Source of the DNA: an uncultured Erysipelotrichaceae bacterium
GTDB taxonomy: Bacteria > Bacillota_I > Bacilli_A > Erysipelotrichales > Erysipelotrichaceae
Reading direction: 5' to 3'
Length of the DNA stretch: 34,893 bases
NCBI GenBank assembly: GCA_947385085.1
Contig: CANDJN010000023.1
Coordinates: 1 to 34,893, forward strand
Each line of letters opens with the position of its first letter. The stretch's first letter is position 1. Under the pieces are notes generated by a model, which was not told the DNA's origin, ran no database searches, and saw only the letters and a program-made list of their open reading frames with translations. Position numbers and translations under genes: made by a program. Shown here piece by piece: positions 1-7,305 of the stretch.

Positions 1-122
1 CAAACATGGGCGGTGCTTTAACGGGAGATAGCACAAATATGATGATGTACATGGGACTAGGTTGTATGTCGATCGGAATGATGTTGTTAATCTTATATAA
101 AGGGAAACAAAAGAATGAATAA
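1..122 (+). CDS. C-terminal end of a surface protein with a sorting-signal-like tail (partial)
   Basis: Only the last 39 residues are present; the gene begins left of the window. The tail reads GALTGDSTN, then a hydrophobic stretch of about 20 residues (MMMYMGLGCMSIGMMLLILY) and a short basic end (KGKQKNE). This order, TGD then membrane span then positive tail, is that of Gram-positive cell-wall sorting signals recognised by sortase. However, the usual LPxTG box is replaced by GALTG, so it is either degenerate or not a substrate. The protein is probably a large extracellular adhesin like the one at the other end of the window, but nothing of its outer part is visible. A hairpin terminator follows about 120 bases downstream. 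Confidence 0.6.
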   Translation, partial: NMGGALTGDSTNMMMYMGLGCMSIGMMLLILYKGKQKNE

Positions 123-242
123 CATTTATTTCATATCATTAAGCGATTGTTTTGTGATTTACAACGCTTATAAAAAATAGTTATCTACACCAAATTCTTA
201 AAATAAATAATTTTGATAAAAAAAGAATTACATGAATTATTT

Positions 243-277
243 AAGACATGGGTTTGTGAGCGAATCCATGTCTTTGT
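243..277 (+). terminator. Intrinsic terminator after the partial surface protein gene
   Basis: AAGACATGG at 243-251 pairs perfectly with CCATGTCTT at 266-274 around a 14-base loop. The downstream DNA is T-rich (TTTGTCT, then GTTTGTTTTTT) rather than a clean T-run. It lies between the end of the partial gene and the next promoter, so it most likely ends the upstream transcript. Confidence 0.6.
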
Positions 278-357
278 CTACGTTTGTTTTTTGAAGAGCC
301 TTGATTTAGCTTACATGCCCGGAAACATTTGAAATGAAATACAAGAGATAGGAATTA

Positions 358-366
358 TGATATAAT
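358..366 (+). promoter_or_regulatory. Extended -10 promoter for the first SIS-domain gene
   Basis: TGA-TATAAT gives an extended -10 element (TGn plus a perfect hexamer at 361-366). No good -35 hexamer is seen 16-18 bases upstream, which is usual for extended -10 promoters. It lies about 46 bases before the start codon at 413. Confidence 0.6.
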
Positions 367-412
367 AGGGTCGTTGCTTCATAAAAAAAGTGAAAATAGA
401 AGGAGAAAAGAA

Positions 413-1495
413 ATGGATAAACCAACGGTATTAGGTTATATGAGAGAACAGCCGCAGCGACTGGCAGATGTCTTTATGAATCGTGAGGAATTTGTACAGC
501 CGTTTGTGAATGCAATGCTAAGGAATAAAATAAAAAAGGTAATCTTCTTTGGATCAGGCACTAGTTACAATGTATCGGTGATTGCGGCTTATTATTTTCG
601 TCATTTGGTTCACATCAGCGCCGAGGCGCAATATCCTACCGTATTCAAAAACTATGGGAATGCGGATGATACGGGCTTGTTAAAATCAGATCAAATTTTG
701 TTTGTCGGAATATCTCAATCAGGAACCTCGGTATCCACGGTAGAGGTAATGCAGCAGGCGAAGGAACGGGGCTATCATACTCTTGCGTTGAGCGGAAGCC
801 TAAACAGCTACATCATGCAGTTTGTCGATACAAGAGCACATCTGCTGGTAGGGGATGAATTAACGCCGCCGGAAACCAAGGGCTACACCGTTTCCTTACT
901 AAGCGTATATTTATGGGCGGTGGAATGCGCTTATGAGTTCGGTCAAATGAGCAAAGCTGAATACGATCAGGCATTGAGAGAAACAAACGAGTTGATAATG
1001 AATTTCCAAAGTATTATGGATGAAAGTGAAGCATGGTACGAACGCAATAAAACAACCATTGTCAACAGTGACCGTATTAACATACTGGGCTATGGCATCG
1101 ACTATGGTACAGCGTTAGAAGGACAGCTGAAAATCGGCGAAATGCTTAGACTGCCCACCTTGAGCTATGAAATGGAAGAATACTCCCATGGACCTACGAT
1201 GGCTCTATGCAAAAACCAGACCATTTTTATGATCGGTTCGCAAGAGGCAGAATTCGAACGCATGCTGAAATTCAGTGAGGCCTTCCGTCAGTACAGTGAT
1301 CGTGTTCATATTATAACCTGTGCAGAAATAGCGAATGATTCCCGCGATCTCATCTTTACCCACAAAGCGAATAAATATTTGGCGCCGCTGATGTATACGA
1401 TTCCATTCCAATTTGTTGCGGCAAAGGGAGCATTGGACATCGGCATCGATACCGGTATTGATCCGTTTGAAATACCGCTTGCACACTATGAATAA
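413..1495 (+). CDS. SIS-domain protein, sugar-phosphate isomerase/deglycase type (copy 1)
   Basis: The protein has 360 residues and two SIS (sugar isomerase) halves, as in the isomerase part of GlmS and in fructosamine-6-phosphate deglycases (FrlB, GfrE/GfrF). The first half shows FFGSGTSYN (about 45-53) and GISQSGTSVST (about 99-109), the phosphate-binding Ser/Thr loops. The second half has the GlmS-like ALEGQLKIGEM (about 234-244) and EEYSHGP (about 255-261). No N-terminal glutamine amidotransferase domain is present, so it is not GlmS. AGGAG at 401-405 sits 7 bases before ATG 413; an upstream in-frame ATG at 374 has no ribosome site. It overlaps the HAD gene by 8 bases. The substrate is unknown; an aminated or glycated sugar phosphate is the best guess. 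Confidence 0.85.
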   Translation: MDKPTVLGYMREQPQRLADVFMNREEFVQPFVNAMLRNKIKKVIFFGSGTSYNVSVIAAYYFRHLVHISAEAQYPTVFKNYGNADDTGLLKSDQILFVGISQSGTSVSTVEVMQQAKERGYHTLALSGSLNSYIMQFVDTRAHLLVGDELTPPETKGYTVSLLSVYLWAVECAYEFGQMSKAEYDQALRETNELIMNFQSIMDESEAWYERNKTTIVNSDRINILGYGIDYGTALEGQLKIGEMLRLPTLSYEMEEYSHGPTMALCKNQTIFMIGSQEAEFERMLKFSEAFRQYSDRVHIITCAEIANDSRDLIFTHKANKYLAPLMYTIPFQFVAAKGALDIGIDTGIDPFEIPLAHYE

Positions 1496-2132
1496 TACAA
1501 AAATAAAAGCTATCATCTTTGACATGGACGGTGTCCTGGTAGACAGTGAGCGTGAATACTTGAGGCTGATTGAACGCTTCTTACATGAGAGCGGCGCATC
1601 CGTAAAACAGGAAGAATGTCTTTTTCTAGCCGGTGGAACTCGAATGGATGAAATAAACTTTATGGCGCAAAAATTACATTTGAGCATTGATGAAACCATT
1701 GCCAAAAAAGAAGCATTTTATCATCAGTATCCGATCGACTATCGTGCCATCCGTAAAGAATATGTAGTAGAAATATTGGAGTTTTTAAAAGAACGTGATG
1801 TGAAAATTGCATTGGCAAGCTCATCACCGATGGATAATATCAAAGATGTTCTGAAAGCGTGTGAGATTTCATCCTACTTTATGCAATGTGTCAGTGGAGA
1901 AATGTTTGTGCATAGTAAACCGGATCCGGAAATTTACGAATACAGCGTGGAACGATTAGGATTGAAAAAATCGGAAATTCTAGTGGTGGAAGATTCGACT
2001 TATGGGATTCAGGCTGCCAGTCGTGCAGGATTAAAAGTGATTGCCGTATCGGATCCGCTCTTTCACTTTGATACCCATCTGGCCGATGGGATCATTCATT
2101 CATTAGATGAACTGGTTCCCTATATTATTTAA
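1488..2132 (+). CDS. HAD-superfamily hydrolase, beta-phosphoglucomutase-like
   Basis: The protein has 214 residues with all four HAD motifs. Motif I is FDMDGVLVDS, with nucleophile Asp12 and acid/base Asp14; motif II is LASSSP; motif III is the Lys of HSKPDPEIY; motif IV is VVEDSTYG. The helical cap between motifs I and II puts it in the beta-phosphoglucomutase/sugar-phosphatase subclass. The start ATG at 1488 overlaps the end of the SIS gene by 8 bases (ATGAATAA), which indicates translational coupling and a shared role. It probably removes or moves a phosphate on the product of the neighbouring SIS enzymes. HAD substrates cannot be read from sequence alone, so the reaction is inferred. Confidence 0.85.
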   Translation: MNNTKIKAIIFDMDGVLVDSEREYLRLIERFLHESGASVKQEECLFLAGGTRMDEINFMAQKLHLSIDETIAKKEAFYHQYPIDYRAIRKEYVVEILEFLKERDVKIALASSSPMDNIKDVLKACEISSYFMQCVSGEMFVHSKPDPEIYEYSVERLGLKKSEILVVEDSTYGIQAASRAGLKVIAVSDPLFHFDTHLADGIIHSLDELVPYII

Positions 2133-2183
2133 TTTACAATGAATTTGCTTGGTACTGCATAATGAACTATGGCATGCATTTGC

Positions 2184-2212
2184 TTGCGGTTGCTGGTTTT
2201 CTCATGTATAAT
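2184..2212 (+). promoter_or_regulatory. Sigma-A type promoter for the second SIS-domain gene
   Basis: TTGCGG (2184-2189), a 17-base spacer and TATAAT (2207-2212). It gives the second SIS gene its own promoter, 44 bases before the start at 2256, so that gene can be expressed apart from the first two. Confidence 0.65.
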
Positions 2213-2255
2213 ATATGAGGAAAAATTCAATACAACATCGATAGAGGAGGACCTT

Positions 2256-3320
2256 ATGAAATCTAGCATTATGTGGGATTACATGGAAGAAGAAACGGAT
2301 TTATTAAAGCGCTTGATGGAAGATCGTGAAGTGAGTGAAAAGATTACGGTTTTTCAGAATATGCAGGCGTTGTATATCGTGGCGCATGGGAGCTCTTTTA
2401 ATGCGGCAAGCGCGGTAGCGCCGATGTTAAGCAAGCTTTGTCACATTCGCGTTTACGTTTATATTCCATCGAATTTTATTCATAATGCGCATTCCTTAAA
2501 GTGCGAAAATAAGGATAATACATGGGTGTGCGGCATTTCTCAGACCGGTACGAGCCGTTCGGTTCTGGAAGCGGTCAAACAGGCGAAAGAAGAAGGCTTT
2601 TCCATCTTGGGAATCACCAATACCGTCGACTCACCGATGGAAAAGATTAGTGATGTGTGCTGCCATCTGCAATGCGGCGAGGAAGACAGTAATGCCAAAA
2701 CCAAAGGCTATAGCTCAACACTGGTATTGTTGTGGAAATTGACTTTGGCATTGGCAAAGCAAAGAAAAAGCATCAGCGATGCCGAAATAGCGACAATACG
2801 TAGTGAACTAATCGAACAAATTGAATATTTGCCGACGTTACAAAAACAAACGTATGAATGGTGCGAACAACATCGTTACGGCGATCACATGAACCATCTC
2901 TATGTGATCGGAAATGGTGTTAACTTCGCTACGGCGATGGAAGGAATGCTAAAGCTGATGGAAACGATGTGCATTCCGACCATGTTTTCGGATATTGAGG
3001 AATTCTCACATGGAATGCATCGTTCGGTAAAACCGGATTCTTATGTAATCTTATTGCATGATGGAAAGAGTGCGGAAGCAATGGATAAAACTTTTGCCTA
3101 TCTCAATGATAAAGGCTGTCATACACTGATGTTAAACGGCGCCAATTCCCAAGCAAAGGGCAATGTCATGACTTGGAAAGCGTTTCCTCACACATCTTCC
3201 TTGTTATTGTTTACCGCGGTCATACAAGTCATTTCCGCCTTTGTTCCGGAAGCACATGGCATGGATCCCAATCGCAATGCCAATGATGACTATACCGAAT
3301 GTATGAATACAAGAATATAA
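2256..3320 (+). CDS. SIS-domain protein, sugar-phosphate isomerase/deglycase type (copy 2)
   Basis: The protein has 354 residues and is a distant paralogue of the SIS protein at 413-1495 with the same layout. It shows VAHGSSFNAASAV (about 42-54), GISQTGTSRSVLEA (about 93-106), then AMEGMLKLMET and DIEEFSHGMH in the second half. The start is fixed by AGAGGAGG at 2243-2250, five bases before ATG 2256. In-frame codons upstream as far as 2169 lie across the promoter and are rejected. Two tandem SIS proteins occur in glucoselysine/fructoselysine (gfr) type operons, where each deglycates a different amino-acid adduct. A similar split is possible here, but no PTS transporter is in the window, so this is inference. 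Confidence 0.85.
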   Translation: MKSSIMWDYMEEETDLLKRLMEDREVSEKITVFQNMQALYIVAHGSSFNAASAVAPMLSKLCHIRVYVYIPSNFIHNAHSLKCENKDNTWVCGISQTGTSRSVLEAVKQAKEEGFSILGITNTVDSPMEKISDVCCHLQCGEEDSNAKTKGYSSTLVLLWKLTLALAKQRKSISDAEIATIRSELIEQIEYLPTLQKQTYEWCEQHRYGDHMNHLYVIGNGVNFATAMEGMLKLMETMCIPTMFSDIEEFSHGMHRSVKPDSYVILLHDGKSAEAMDKTFAYLNDKGCHTLMLNGANSQAKGNVMTWKAFPHTSSLLLFTAVIQVISAFVPEAHGMDPNRNANDDYTECMNTRI

Positions 3321-3342
3321 ATGTTTAATCCTGTCATTCAGC

Positions 3343-3368
3343 AACTGCGCTTAATGGCAGTTTTTTTT
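3343..3368 (+). terminator. Intrinsic terminator after the second SIS gene
   Basis: AACTGC (3343-3348) pairs with GCAGTT (3357-3362) across an 8-base loop and runs straight into a row of T. It ends the SIS-HAD-SIS region. Confidence 0.75.
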
Positions 3369-3590
3369 ATATTGGATCGCTGCTCCGGCTTAAAAAATTT
3401 TTAGTTTTTTTTTGGGATTGCGATGGTTTTCGTGAATATATAAAGTAGGGAATGATTGTTTCCCTTTGACTAAGCATTTCAAGGAGGAAGTAGGTAATGA
3501 AAAAGATGATGTGATATCGTTGCGGAACACTTAATAGTGTCATGGCACAGTATTATGTAGGAATTAGGGAAAAACAGGAGGAAAATGATT

Positions 3591-4586
3591 ATGATTACCA
3601 ATTTGGAAATCGCTGATGCGATTGACAGTAATCCGGAAAACAAGGCCTATGATGAATATTGTAAAAAAATTTTAAGCAATAAACAAATACTGGCGCGCAT
3701 TATGAAAGAGTGTGTACCGGAATATCGGGATGTTCCCTTATCAGAGATACCGTCTTATATTGAACACGACCCTTTATTGAATGTGGCTATGGATGAAGAC
3801 GGATTATCGAACATGTCTACGGATGAGCAGAGTGATAAAATCAAGGGGATGAATGTCGAAGATCAATCGGTATCCGGTGCGGAAATTCGCTATGATATTT
3901 TATTTGATGCAAAACTGCCGAACTCAACGGAAAACGAAAGAATCGGACTGTTTATCAACGTGGAAGCGCAGAACAGCAGACGTCTTAAATATCCTTTGTT
4001 AAGCCGTGCGGTATATTATGGTTGTCGCTTACTGGCAAGACAAAAGAATCGAAAAGAAGGCTTTCATCATTCTGATTTCGGACGCTTAAAGAAAGTTTAT
4101 TCGATCTGGTTTGTCATGGATGCCAATAAGGAACAAGCAGGGGTATTCAATGAATATACAATCAAAGAAAAATGTCTGTTGAAAGAACACCACTTTCCGA
4201 AAGAGGAATATGATAAGCTGTCGATTGTCATGGTTTACCCCAAAAACAACTACGATGTGAATGATGAAGATCACAGCTTTATGGAGCTGTTACATATATT
4301 ATTTAAAGCGAAGCTGTCGGCAGAGGATAAGAAATATCAATTAACCAAAAACTATGGTATAATGATGACAAGGAAGATCGCAGAGGAGGTTGAGGGCATG
4401 TGCAATTTAAGTCAGGGCATTAAAAACGAAGGAATTGCGGAAGGCCTTGCGAAGGGAAAAACAGATAATACAATCTTAAATGTTAAAAACTTAATGGAGT
4501 CCTTAAACATTGATGTAGACAAAGCCTTGGACATACTAAAGATTTCTGATGACCTTCGCGATATCGTGAAAGAAAAGCTATCTTAA
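3591..4586 (+). CDS. PD-(D/E)XK nuclease family protein, Rpn/putative transposase type
   Basis: The protein has 331 residues and resembles the widespread Rpn/PDDEXK_2 family of recombination-promoting nucleases annotated as putative transposases. The core shows YDILFDAKL (Asp102) followed by FINVEAQ (Glu125, Gln127), the ExQ variant of the catalytic motif. The C-terminus has the typical repeat EGIAEGLAKGK and a helical tail. AGGAGG at 3577-3582 is 8 bases from ATG 3591 but only 2 from the in-frame ATG at 3585, so 3591 is preferred. It stands alone, with terminators on both sides and no inverted-repeat ends, so it is not a recognisable insertion sequence. Its cellular role is unknown. Confidence 0.8.
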   Translation: MITNLEIADAIDSNPENKAYDEYCKKILSNKQILARIMKECVPEYRDVPLSEIPSYIEHDPLLNVAMDEDGLSNMSTDEQSDKIKGMNVEDQSVSGAEIRYDILFDAKLPNSTENERIGLFINVEAQNSRRLKYPLLSRAVYYGCRLLARQKNRKEGFHHSDFGRLKKVYSIWFVMDANKEQAGVFNEYTIKEKCLLKEHHFPKEEYDKLSIVMVYPKNNYDVNDEDHSFMELLHILFKAKLSAEDKKYQLTKNYGIMMTRKIAEEVEGMCNLSQGIKNEGIAEGLAKGKTDNTILNVKNLMESLNIDVDKALDILKISDDLRDIVKEKLS

Positions 4587-4673
4587 AACTGAAAAATTTT
4601 GGAATTTATTTTTTAAAGTAAGCTCCTTACATCATAGCTTTATTATCTTCATTATACAACATTAGGCAAGAAC

Positions 4674-4711
4674 AGATAGAAATCAACCTTTGGCTGGTTT
4701 CTATCTTTTTA
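4674..4711 (+). terminator. Intrinsic terminator with the GATAGAAA/TTTCTATC stem
   Basis: AGATAGAAA (4674-4682) pairs with TTTCTATCT (4698-4706) and is followed by a T-run. The same stem sequence recurs in the terminator of the V-ATPase operon at 19024-19061, so the two look like copies of one element. Confidence 0.8.
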
Positions 4712-4871
4712 TTAGCGCTTTTGTTTTACATCAAATGCCAATTGATTAACACGGCGTTTTTAATCATTCACAGGCACATCATGAGATAATCATCCATTTT
4801 CACCTGACCGCTTGTACACTTTCCATAAATCATAACAAATAACGGAAAGAATCATGGAAAACATGGGAAAA

Positions 4872-4903
4872 GACTTTTCAATCCCCTTAAAAAGTCGTAT
4901 AAT
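4872..4903 (+). promoter_or_regulatory. pta promoter with an embedded inverted repeat
   Basis: TTTTCA (4875-4880), a 17-base spacer and TATAAT (4898-4903). The perfect inverted repeat GACTTTT (4872-4878) / AAAAGTC (4890-4896) covers the -35 element and most of the spacer, a position where a repressor would block RNA polymerase. The -35 match is weak (3 of 6), and the operator reading is inference. Confidence 0.55.
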
Positions 4904-4939
4904 AGATACATAAGAAAGCGTTTTCAAGGAAGGTCACGC

Positions 4940-5917
4940 ATGGAACATTTAAAAGAAATGATCGTTGGAAAAAAACTGAAGATCATGTTTACAGAAGGCT
5001 GGGACGCGCGAGTCATTATGGCGGCAGCACAACTTGTCAAAGAGAATTTAGCGATTCCGGTATTAAATGGCTCTCGTCGTAATATCATAGAGAAGGCGAG
5101 GGAACTGCACGTTGATTTAAACGGCGTTATGATTATGGATAAGGAAGAATATCCGCGCATGGATGACATGATTTTGAAAATGGTAGAATTGCGGCGAGGT
5201 AAATTAACCGCCTTAGAGTGCTGCGATCTGCTGGAAAAACCAAGCTATTTCGCTACGATGTGTCTGGCAATGGATGATGTGGATGGCTTGATTGGCGGCG
5301 CTACCATTTCGACGCGGGAAACGCTGCGGGCAGCCTTGCAGCTAATCAAAACCGCACACGGTTCTGATATTGTATCCAGTTGCTTTCTTATGAGCAAAGG
5401 CGAGCGTAAATATATATTAGGAGATTGCTCCTTAAATATCAATCCCAGTGAAGATGAACTGGTTGAGATTGCGATGCAATGTGCTGAAAGCGCCCGGGTG
5501 TTTCAAATGGAACCCAAGGTCGCATTATTGTCTTACAGCACGTTAGGAAGCGGCACTGGTCCCGGCGTGGACAAAGTGCGCCATGCAGTAGAACGGTTAC
5601 GGCGATTGCCGTTATCATATGAAGTTGATGGCGAAATGCAGCTGGATGCGGCAGTGGCACAGGAGGTGGCAGAATTAAAAGCACCCAACAGCCGCATTGC
5701 CGGACAGGTGAATACTTTCATCTTTCCCACTCTGGATGCCGGAAACATCGGCTATAAAATAATGGCACGGTTCGGTGGCTTTGAAGCTGTTGGACCGATT
5801 CTGCAGGGAATGCGTAAACCGTTGAATGATTTAAGTCGGGGAGCTACCCAGAATGAGATCTATAAGATGGCGATTGTGACCGCTGCCCAAGTGATGATGA
5901 ATCGCGTTACCGTCTGA
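4940..5917 (+). CDS. pta: Phosphate acetyltransferase
   Basis: The protein has 325 residues, the usual length of the short bacterial form. It transfers the acetyl group between acetyl-CoA and phosphate, giving acetyl phosphate for ATP synthesis by acetate kinase. Family signatures are visible along the chain: MFTEGWDARVIMAA near the N-terminus, DDVDGLIGGATISTRET in the middle, then LLSYSTLGSGTGPGVDKV, QLDAAV and FPTLDAGNIGYKIMARFGG near the C-terminus. AAGGAAGG lies about 5 bases before ATG 4940. It is transcribed alone; acetate kinase is not in the window. A promoter overlapped by an inverted repeat sits directly upstream. Confidence 0.93.
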   Translation: MEHLKEMIVGKKLKIMFTEGWDARVIMAAAQLVKENLAIPVLNGSRRNIIEKARELHVDLNGVMIMDKEEYPRMDDMILKMVELRRGKLTALECCDLLEKPSYFATMCLAMDDVDGLIGGATISTRETLRAALQLIKTAHGSDIVSSCFLMSKGERKYILGDCSLNINPSEDELVEIAMQCAESARVFQMEPKVALLSYSTLGSGTGPGVDKVRHAVERLRRLPLSYEVDGEMQLDAAVAQEVAELKAPNSRIAGQVNTFIFPTLDAGNIGYKIMARFGGFEAVGPILQGMRKPLNDLSRGATQNEIYKMAIVTAAQVMMNRVTV

Positions 5918-6109
5918 TTTTGAGCAGTTCTTTGCATGATCAGTAGTACAGGACAAAAATTGAATAACCGCGTGATACTGCACGCGAAGATCTCATGGAG
6001 TCATCCAATAAAAGAAAAGGTAAGCTTTATGAAGTTCTTATGTGATATGAATTATGTTTGAAAACGCATACAAAAATATGAGAAAAACATAAAAATATTG
6101 GATGAACCG

Positions 6110-6138
6110 TAGATATTTTTCATGAAAAACAGTATAAT
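6110..6138 (+). promoter_or_regulatory. Promoter of the glycogen operon
   Basis: TAGATA (6110-6115), 17 bases and a perfect TATAAT (6133-6138), followed 32 bases later by glgC with an AAAGGGGGG ribosome site. The -35 matches 4 of 6 consensus bases. Confidence 0.55.
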
Positions 6139-6169
6139 GAAGTCATAAATCCTTAAAGGGGGGTTTGCA

Positions 6170-7300
6170 ATGAGACAAAACAACATGTTGGCTATGATTT
6201 TAGCCGGTGGACGCGGAACCAGACTGGAAGCGCTCACGAAAAAAATCGCAAAACCTGCAGTTTACTATGGCGGTAAATATCGCATTATTGATTTTCCGCT
6301 CAGTAACTGTGCCAATTCCAACATTAATAACGTTGGTGTACTTACTCAATATGAGAGTGTCCTGTTAAACTCTTATGCCGCAGCGGGTTCTCGCTGGGGT
6401 CTTGATGCAAGGGACAGCGGTGTGTTCGTTCTGCCGCCGCGTGAAAAAGACGGTGCTGCCTTTGATGTTTATCGCGGTACAGCGGATGCGATCTCACAGA
6501 ATATCGATTTTATTGATAGCCATTCGCCGGATTATGTGTTGATTCTATCCGGAGATCATATTTATAAAATGGATTATTCAAAAATGCTGAGTTATCATCG
6601 TCAAAGCAATGCGGATGCAACGATCGCCGTATTGCCGGTGCCGATGAAAGAAGCAAGTCGCTTTGGTATCATGAATACCAATGAAGAAGGACGAATCGTA
6701 GAGTTTGAAGAAAAACCGGAGCATCCGAAAAGCAATCTTGCTTCCATGGGTATTTATATCTTTGATTGGAAGCAGCTGCGCAAGATGCTAGTTGCGGATA
6801 TGGATAATCCGGATTCCAACCATGACTTTGGAAAGGATATTATTCCGACAATGCTAAATGATGGCAAGCGATTGTTTGCTTATCAGTTTAAGGGCTATTG
6901 GAAGGATGTTGGAACGATTGATTCCTTGTGGGAAGCCAACATGGATCTGTTAAGCAAAAATAATGAGTTGGATTTAAACGATGCTTCTTGGAAAATTTAT
7001 ACCGAGGATGTGGCGGCAGTGCCGCAGTATATCGGCAAGGAAGCGGATGTTGATAATTCCTATATCAACCAGGGCTGTATTGTTCACGGCAAGGTAAAGA
7101 ACTCCGTGCTGTTTACGAGCGTAAAAGTAGCGAAGGATGCTTGCGTTGAGGATGCTGTGCTGATGCCGGATGTGGAAATCGGCGAAGGCGCTGTTGTTCA
7201 TCGCGCCATCATCGCACAAGGTGTAAAAGTCGATCCGGGAGCCGTTGTCGGTGATCCTAATAGTGAACATATCGAGTTAATCTCGAAGCGAGTGAGGTGA
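6170..7300 (+). CDS. glgC: Glucose-1-phosphate adenylyltransferase, catalytic subunit
   Basis: This enzyme makes ADP-glucose from glucose 1-phosphate and ATP, the committed step of glycogen synthesis. The 376-residue protein has the nucleotide loop LAGGRGTRL (11-19), YRIIDFPLSN (37-46), the catalytic LSGDHIYKMDY (126-136) and FEEKP (179-183). A C-terminal left-handed beta-helix region follows (hexapeptide-like VEIGEGAVVHRAIIAQGV). Start ATG 6170 follows a strong AAAGGGGGG site. It is the first gene of a tight glgC-glgD-glgA operon and probably forms a hetero-oligomer with GlgD, as known in other Firmicutes. Confidence 0.96.
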   Translation: MRQNNMLAMILAGGRGTRLEALTKKIAKPAVYYGGKYRIIDFPLSNCANSNINNVGVLTQYESVLLNSYAAAGSRWGLDARDSGVFVLPPREKDGAAFDVYRGTADAISQNIDFIDSHSPDYVLILSGDHIYKMDYSKMLSYHRQSNADATIAVLPVPMKEASRFGIMNTNEEGRIVEFEEKPEHPKSNLASMGIYIFDWKQLRKMLVADMDNPDSNHDFGKDIIPTMLNDGKRLFAYQFKGYWKDVGTIDSLWEANMDLLSKNNELDLNDASWKIYTEDVAAVPQYIGKEADVDNSYINQGCIVHGKVKNSVLFTSVKVAKDACVEDAVLMPDVEIGEGAVVHRAIIAQGVKVDPGAVVGDPNSEHIELISKRVR

Positions 7301-7305
7301 TAGAA

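Larger units (their letters stand above)
4587..4939. other. 353-base intergenic region
   Basis: This gap between the PD-(D/E)XK gene and pta holds the terminator at 4674-4711 and the pta promoter at 4875-4903, annotated separately. Bases 4712-4865 show no convincing gene or structure. Confidence 0.6.

Noticed and set aside
1205..1705. A 166-codon open frame on the minus strand
   Set aside because: It is opposite the first SIS gene and the HAD gene, both of which have clear motifs and ribosome sites.
3591..4586. An insertion sequence around the PD-(D/E)XK gene
   Set aside because: No terminal inverted repeats or target-site duplications were found on either side; the gene appears to stand alone.
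5969..5986. The CGCGTG/CACGCG hairpin as a pta terminator
   Set aside because: The stem is perfect but no T-run follows, so termination there is not supported; it may be only a structured stretch.
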